A stretch of DNA of 53,197 nt, taken from positions 1-53,197 of the forward strand of contig JALELB010000012.1 of the NCBI GenBank assembly GCA_022768805.1, read 5' to 3'. The DNA comes from Ruminococcus sp. (GTDB lineage Bacteria > Bacillota > Clostridia > Oscillospirales > Ruminococcaceae). The notes beneath the pieces were generated by a model, which was not told the origin of the DNA, did not search any database, and was given only the letters and a program-made list of their open reading frames with translations. Positions 49,488-53,197 of the stretch are shown in pieces. The position numbers were made by a program, and so were the translations under genes. Position 1 is the first letter of the stretch, and each line of letters opens with the position of its first letter.

Positions 49488-50633
49488 CTAGCCCTGAAAA
49501 AGCTCAAGCATGCCCAGAAGAATCATCAATGCCAGCCAGGGCAGCATTGTGGTGCTGGAAAAGAATGCGGCAAATTTATCTGTAACAGACAGATAATTCA
49601 GCTGATTAAACACATAGGGCTTGGATTTCCGATGCTTTCGGGTCAGCGTCATCACCACAAAGCAAATCAGCGCCACCACCGTTACGATGAGATAAATCCG
49701 GCGGATCCAAAAGCGGTTAATCTGGTTGGAATCCAGGGCCAGCTGACCAAAGGTGGTGAGCACATAGGCAATCCGGATCAGATAGCAGCAGAACAGGGAT
49801 CCGGTTCGGAGCATGAAGTAGCCGCAGAGCATGCCCAACAGTGCCTCCCCGATGCGGTACGGCAGAGAATTGGGCTGGAGAAAGGCGATCAGCGTGATGG
49901 CAGCCACAGCGAATTTATCCCCAAACTGCCGCAGCACCGGCAGAAGCATACCCCGGTACAGCATTTCAATCAGCATAGAAGCAAAGGTGATCTCGTACAG
50001 CACATAGACCAGCACTGCCCGGCCGTTGGTGTAGGAATACAACAGCTGCTGGGAAAGCTGGGCTGTTCCGGTCAGATCCCCCAGCACGCACACCAGCGTG
50101 CCCACCAGCAGCGCCAGGGCTGATCCCTGCAATACATCCGATGACGCTGTAGGGCGATAGGAAGCGCACACGGAAAAGGGCAGCCGGAAGCAGCATTGCA
50201 GCACCAGCGCCGTCAGTGCATACCGCAGAAAGATGTCGATCATCCTGACTGAAACAACTGCCCAGGGACTGCCATACATATTGGTGGAAAAAAGGGTGCC
50301 GGACACGTTGAAGCCCAGGCTTCGGAAAAGCCGCACCAGCATCGCACTGCCGCCAATTTCACACAGCAGATAGACCAGCAAGGCGATTCCCACTACCTGG
50401 CTGATTCTGCGGAGAGATGTACGGGTAGCCTCGGCGGCGCCGCTGTTGAGAAAACCGGTGCCTTCTATGTATACCCGTTCCTTTTTGTTTTTCATGAAGC
50501 GAAAGGCATAGCGGGACTTGGAAAACCGCCGCCAATCCTGATAATCCCGGTTATACCGGTCACTGGAGGAGTCAAATCGGAAATCCCGGACCACGTCCAG
50601 AATATCATCCTCCTGCGTCTGTACCTCTGGCAT
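49488..50633 (-). CDS. CPBP-like intramembrane protein with degenerate motifs
   Basis: 381 residues: a charged cytoplasmic N-terminal segment of about 75 residues (MPEVQTQEDDILDVVRDF...) then eight or so hydrophobic helices. The region ASMLIEMLYRGMLLPVL resembles CPBP motif 1 (EExxxR) with one glutamate lost, and LIAFLQPNS stands where a second motif with His is expected. So it is either an inactive relative or an unrelated Abi-type membrane protein. ATG 50633 has AAAGGGGGGAG. Leads tadA. Confidence 0.75.
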   Translation of the reverse strand: MPEVQTQEDDILDVVRDFRFDSSSDRYNRDYQDWRRFSKSRYAFRFMKNKKERVYIEGTGFLNSGAAEATRTSLRRISQVVGIALLVYLLCEIGGSAMLVRLFRSLGFNVSGTLFSTNMYGSPWAVVSVRMIDIFLRYALTALVLQCCFRLPFSVCASYRPTASSDVLQGSALALLVGTLVCVLGDLTGTAQLSQQLLYSYTNGRAVLVYVLYEITFASMLIEMLYRGMLLPVLRQFGDKFAVAAITLIAFLQPNSLPYRIGEALLGMLCGYFMLRTGSLFCCYLIRIAYVLTTFGQLALDSNQINRFWIRRIYLIVTVVALICFVVMTLTRKHRKSKPYVFNQLNYLSVTDKFAAFFSSTTMLPWLALMILLGMLELFQG

Positions 50634-50640
50634 CGGCTCC

Positions 50641-50720
50641 CCCCCTTTCTGCATTTATATATTCTTTATATATCTGCATATATATTTAATTATAACGGAT
50701 CAAGCCCACAGAAAGCAGTG
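50641..50720. repeat. AT-rich tract with TGCAT/ATATAT repeats in the divergent promoter region
   Basis: About 60 bases of nearly pure A/T with two TGCAT(T/A) words and several ATATAT runs between the CPBP-like gene and the zinc-ribbon gene. A minus-strand TATAAT lies at about 50695-50690. It could be an UP-like element or curved DNA. Confidence 0.45.
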
Positions 50721-50786
50721 AAAAGATGTAAAAAAAACATAGATATTCTGTGAATTGCCTTTATATATGAACACACTTTCACAGCC

Positions 50787-50815
50787 TTGACTTTTCCGTC
50801 GGAGGATGCTATAAT
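50787..50815 (+). promoter_or_regulatory. Promoter of the zinc-ribbon membrane protein
   Basis: TTGACT (50787-50792), 17 bases, TATAAT (50810-50815), extended TGC. Confidence 0.85.
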
Positions 50816-50850
50816 AAAGCGAAAAAATGTGTCGTTATATGGAGGTTCTT

Positions 50851-51210
50851 ATGATTTATTGCAGAAACTGCGGCAACCAATGTGCGGATCACACCCAATT
50901 CTGTCCTGTATGCGGTGCATCCTTGCAGACCGGCTACAACACACAGCAACCCAACGGCTATGTGCAGCAGCCTAACGGCACCTACTACTATCAGCAGCCC
51001 GTGGAAGAAGACAAGCCGGAAACAGCCCTGTGCGTGCTGAGCTTTTTCTTCTGGATTGTAGGCGTAGTGCTGTATGCCGTCAACTCCGCCACCAAGCCCA
51101 ATGCTGCCAAGGCGTATCTGAAGTGGGGATTGATTTCTGTGGGCATCAGTGTAGGACTGGGACTGCTGAGCTTCCTGATTCCCATGCTCATCATGCTTGC
51201 AACTGTTTAA
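50851..51210 (+). CDS. Zinc-ribbon protein with two membrane helices
   Basis: 119 residues: an N-terminal zinc ribbon (CRNCGNQC...CPVCG), a Gln/Tyr/Asn-rich linker (about 30-58) and two hydrophobic helices (about 68-85 and 97-117). Such zinc_ribbon_2 membrane proteins are common and unassigned. ATG 50851 is set by GGAGG five bases upstream. Confidence 0.85.
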   Translation: MIYCRNCGNQCADHTQFCPVCGASLQTGYNTQQPNGYVQQPNGTYYYQQPVEEDKPETALCVLSFFFWIVGVVLYAVNSATKPNAAKAYLKWGLISVGISVGLGLLSFLIPMLIMLATV

Positions 51211-51260
51211 CCAAGAAAGGAACGCCCTTCGGCGCATTCCTCCGGCGAATAGAACCGCAT

Positions 51261-51290
51261 AAAAAAAGCACGCAAAGGCGTGCTTTTTTT
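51261..51290. terminator. Bidirectional terminator between convergent small genes
   Basis: A7, GCACGC, AAAG loop, GCGTGC, T7: a symmetric terminator for the zinc-ribbon gene and for the facing membrane-protein gene. Confidence 0.92.
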
Positions 51291-51328
51291 CTTATGCATT
51301 GGGAAACGGTAAAGATCCCGAGCGCTTG

Positions 51329-51736
51329 CTATAATTTAATGCGGATGGTGCTGACTGCCACGGAGACGATGCCGATACCGGCGATGATAAAATCAATGGC
51401 GATATGGAAGCCCACAATACAGGAAACCAGGGAATACAGTACAAATGCCCCGGCATAAATCCCGAACCTGCGGAGATGCTGCATTGCATATGCTTTCCGT
51501 CTTTCCGACCCAGCCTTTACCGCGTCCTCATAGGATACTCCGTTGATCCAGTAAATATACTCTGTTTTATAAATCACCAGCGACAGCAATGCAACCCAGA
51601 GATTGACCAGGTTCATAGAAATGACAGCGGTGAATTTGCCTTGCAAATCCGTCAGAAAAGGAAACAGAAACATAAGCACCACAAAGCCAAGGATCATCCC
51701 AACAAGACCCTTGTAGCTTTCCTTGTATTGGTTCAT
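51329..51736 (-). CDS. Four-helix membrane protein of unknown function
   Basis: 135 residues, four hydrophobic segments (about 10-28, 40-58, 90-107, 112-130) with a charged middle loop (SYEDAVKAGSERRKAYAMQHLRRF). Family not recognised. GGAGG lies nine bases before ATG 51736. It lies 95 bases after the putP stop; possibly an operon, though that gap has no clear hairpin. Confidence 0.75.
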   Translation of the reverse strand: MNQYKESYKGLVGMILGFVVLMFLFPFLTDLQGKFTAVISMNLVNLWVALLSLVIYKTEYIYWINGVSYEDAVKAGSERRKAYAMQHLRRFGIYAGAFVLYSLVSCIVGFHIAIDFIIAGIGIVSVAVSTIRIKL

Positions 51737-51831
51737 GCCTTTACACCTCCGTTTACGCGCTTATCCATGCTCAATACCCAGCAGGATATTGGCTTTTCAC
51801 GCCGATTCCTACACTGGTATCTTCCTGTCAA

Positions 51832-53197
51832 TCAGCCTGCTTTTACCTCTGCATTGACTGCATCAAATTCATCCAGGATGGCCTGCTCCGGCTTTCCGGT
51901 GACAAGGGATACAATCACATTCACAACCAGTGCAATCACAAAGGCCGGCAGCAGCTCATAGATGGCGAATACACCGCCCAGTTCTGCGATGACATATTTC
52001 CATACAAACACCATTACACCGCCGGTGAGCATGCCTGCCATTGCCCCCCACTTGTTGGAACGCTTCCAAAACAGGGCGCAGAGCATCACAGGGCCGAAGG
52101 TGGCGCCGAAGCCTGCCCAGGCAAAGGATACAATATCAAATACGGAGCTGTTGGGGTTCCAGGCAAGGACAACAGAAAGCGCTGCGATGACGATCAGCAC
52201 TGCTCTTGCGCAAAGCATGGACTGCTTTTCGGTCATCTTGATTTTGAATACACCCTTCAGCAGATTTTCCGAAGCGCTGGAGGATGCCGCCAGCAGCTGG
52301 GAGTCGGAGGTGGACATGGTGCTGGCCAGGATGCCGGCAAAGATCAGACCTGCAAAGAAAATAAAAATGAAGCCTTTTTCGCTCATCAGCAGCGCCATAT
52401 CCATAATGACCGTCTCCGCATCCGCCAGGGAACCGAGCTTTCCGGAGGAGGTCAGCGCATTGCCCACGATACCGATGAATACAGCCACACCCATGGAGAT
52501 CACCACCCATACGGTTGCAATTCTACGGGAAATCTTCACCTTTTCCTTGTTTTCAATTGCCATGAACCGCAGAAGCACATGGGGCATGCCGAAATAGCCA
52601 AGGCCCCAGGCCAGTGTGGAAATGATGGTGATAAAACCGTATTTGGAAGTGCTCTCTGCCACAATAGAGGTGCTGGTGGTCAGACTCAGATAACCGGGGA
52701 TGGATTTGGCATTTTCCACCACGGCGCCCCAGCCTCCTGCCACATTGATGCCGAAAACCAGGATGACAACAAGGGCCACAGTCATCACAATGCTCTGGAT
52801 CAGGCTGGTGACGCTGGCCGCCATAAAGCCGCCCATTGCGCAGTAGCCCACGATGACGGCGGCACTGATCAGCATAGCCGCCATGTAGTCCACGTCAAAA
52901 AGGTTGGTGAACAGCTTTCCGCAGGCGGCAAAGCCGGAGGCGGTATAGGGGACGAAGAAAATGATAATGATCAAAGCGGCGATTCCCTCGATCAGTCCGC
53001 TCTTATCCCGGAACCGGTGGGCAAAGAAATCGGGGATGGTGATGGCGTTCACCTTAACCGAGTAGCGGCGCAGCCGTTTGGCCACGATCAGCCAGTTCAG
53101 ATATGTACCCACCGCAAGGCCGATGACCGTCCATGTGGCGTCGGCAAGGCCGCAGAAGTAGGCAAGACCGGGAACGCCCATCAGCAGCCAGCTGCTC
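51832..53197 (-). CDS. putP: Sodium/proline symporter PutP, N-terminus beyond the window
   Basis: Sodium-coupled solute symporter (SSF family). The frame runs off the window, with SSWLLMGVPGLAYF as first visible residues, a typical PutP segment near residue 55, so about 45-50 residues are missing. Visible: LIVAKRLRRYS, ITIPDFFAHRF, the core GLGYFGMPHVLLRFMA, and ILASTMSTSDSQLLAASSS, all diagnostic of PutP. About 12 hydrophobic helices remain. Proline uptake is the best guess; the gene may also carry other amino acids. Confidence 0.93.
   Translation of the reverse strand, partial: SSWLLMGVPGLAYFCGLADATWTVIGLAVGTYLNWLIVAKRLRRYSVKVNAITIPDFFAHRFRDKSGLIEGIAALIIIIFFVPYTASGFAACGKLFTNLFDVDYMAAMLISAAVIVGYCAMGGFMAASVTSLIQSIVMTVALVVILVFGINVAGGWGAVVENAKSIPGYLSLTTSTSIVAESTSKYGFITIISTLAWGLGYFGMPHVLLRFMAIENKEKVKISRRIATVWVVISMGVAVFIGIVGNALTSSGKLGSLADAETVIMDMALLMSEKGFIFIFFAGLIFAGILASTMSTSDSQLLAASSSASENLLKGVFKIKMTEKQSMLCARAVLIVIAALSVVLAWNPNSSVFDIVSFAWAGFGATFGPVMLCALFWKRSNKWGAMAGMLTGGVMVFVWKYVIAELGGVFAIYELLPAFVIALVVNVIVSLVTGKPEQAILDEFDAVNAEVKAG

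Noticed and set aside
1..53197. CRISPR arrays, insertion sequences, prophage, rRNA and tRNA genes.
   Set aside because: No regularly spaced repeats, transposase or integrase motifs, terminal inverted repeats with flanking duplications, or tRNA-like cloverleaf ends were recognised while reading the window.

Overview
The window looks like a chromosomal stretch of a low-copy-element, fairly GC-rich member of the Clostridia, most likely a Ruminococcus-type Oscillospiraceae/Ruminococcaceae genome. Reasons: strong AGGAGG ribosome sites, TTGACA/TATAAT promoters (many with an extended TGn -10), a T-box leader, sporulation-type genes (spoVB, spoVG, bofA, a CtpB-like protease), a bacterial tyrosine kinase with a CpsB/YwqE phosphatase, RqcP/MazG, and plant-glycan enzymes (a GH1 beta-glucosidase and a CE2-like esterase). 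The genus is inference from gene content; I saw no rRNA, tRNA, IS element, prophage or CRISPR array.

Layout. 1-2.3 kb (minus): tyrosine kinase and its PHP phosphatase (capsule/EPS control). 2.4-8.0 kb (plus): radC, uvrB, uvrA (DNA repair). 8.1-9.4 kb: beta-glucosidase. 9.5-13.9 kb (minus): aminotransferase, an unknown protein, trpS, then mazG, HU and rqcP. 14-18.4 kb: SpoVB/MurJ-like flippase, a KtrA-type RCK protein with an unknown partner, a CmpB-like membrane protein, and a CE2-like esterase. 18.5-22.1 kb (plus): a self-contained YtrA-type GntR regulator + ABC ATPase + large permease operon with a palindromic operator at its promoter. 22.2-25.4 kb (plus): TPM-type lipoprotein, class II aldolase, radical SAM protein with a structured leader. 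25.4-33.6 kb (mostly minus): XRE-cupin-acyl-CoA synthetase fusion under a T-box, LexA-like protein, murC, (plus spoVG), Nudix hydrolase, YfhO. 33.7-35.6 kb: YfcE phosphodiesterase and, on plus, three small unknown genes plus bofA. 35.6-41.1 kb (minus): ftsE-ftsX-M23 hydrolase-S41 protease and a PucR/CdaR regulator. 41.3-45.5 kb (minus): ddl-murI-DUF1934-argS. 45.6-48.2 kb (plus): rpmG-secE-nusG-rplK-rplA. 48.2-53.2 kb: orphan Zn/Mn-type ABC ATPase, tadA with a degenerate CPBP membrane protein, two small membrane proteins and a truncated PutP symporter.

The most interesting locus is 25.4-28.05 kb: a complete T-box leader (promoter, stem I, T-box, antiterminator, terminator) whose only downstream gene is not a tRNA synthetase, amino-acid biosynthesis gene or transporter of the usual kinds but an acyl-CoA synthetase fused to an XRE HTH and a cupin. 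The specifier reads best as a leucine codon (CUG), with isoleucine (AUC, one base shifted) as alternative. Ruminococci are known to make branched-chain amino acids by activating and reductively carboxylating branched short-chain fatty acids (isovalerate, 2-methylbutyrate), so my hypothesis is that this enzyme makes isovaleryl-CoA or 2-methylbutyryl-CoA for Leu/Ile synthesis and is switched on when the cognate tRNA is uncharged.

Other points: two L1-binding-like RNA motifs in the rplK-rplA operon, a likely start/frameshift problem at spoVB, a LexA-like protein lacking the catalytic lysine, an orphan ZnuC-like ATPase with a Fur/Zur-like palindrome, a perfect palindrome between radC and uvrB, and a multi-hairpin leader in front of the radical SAM gene.
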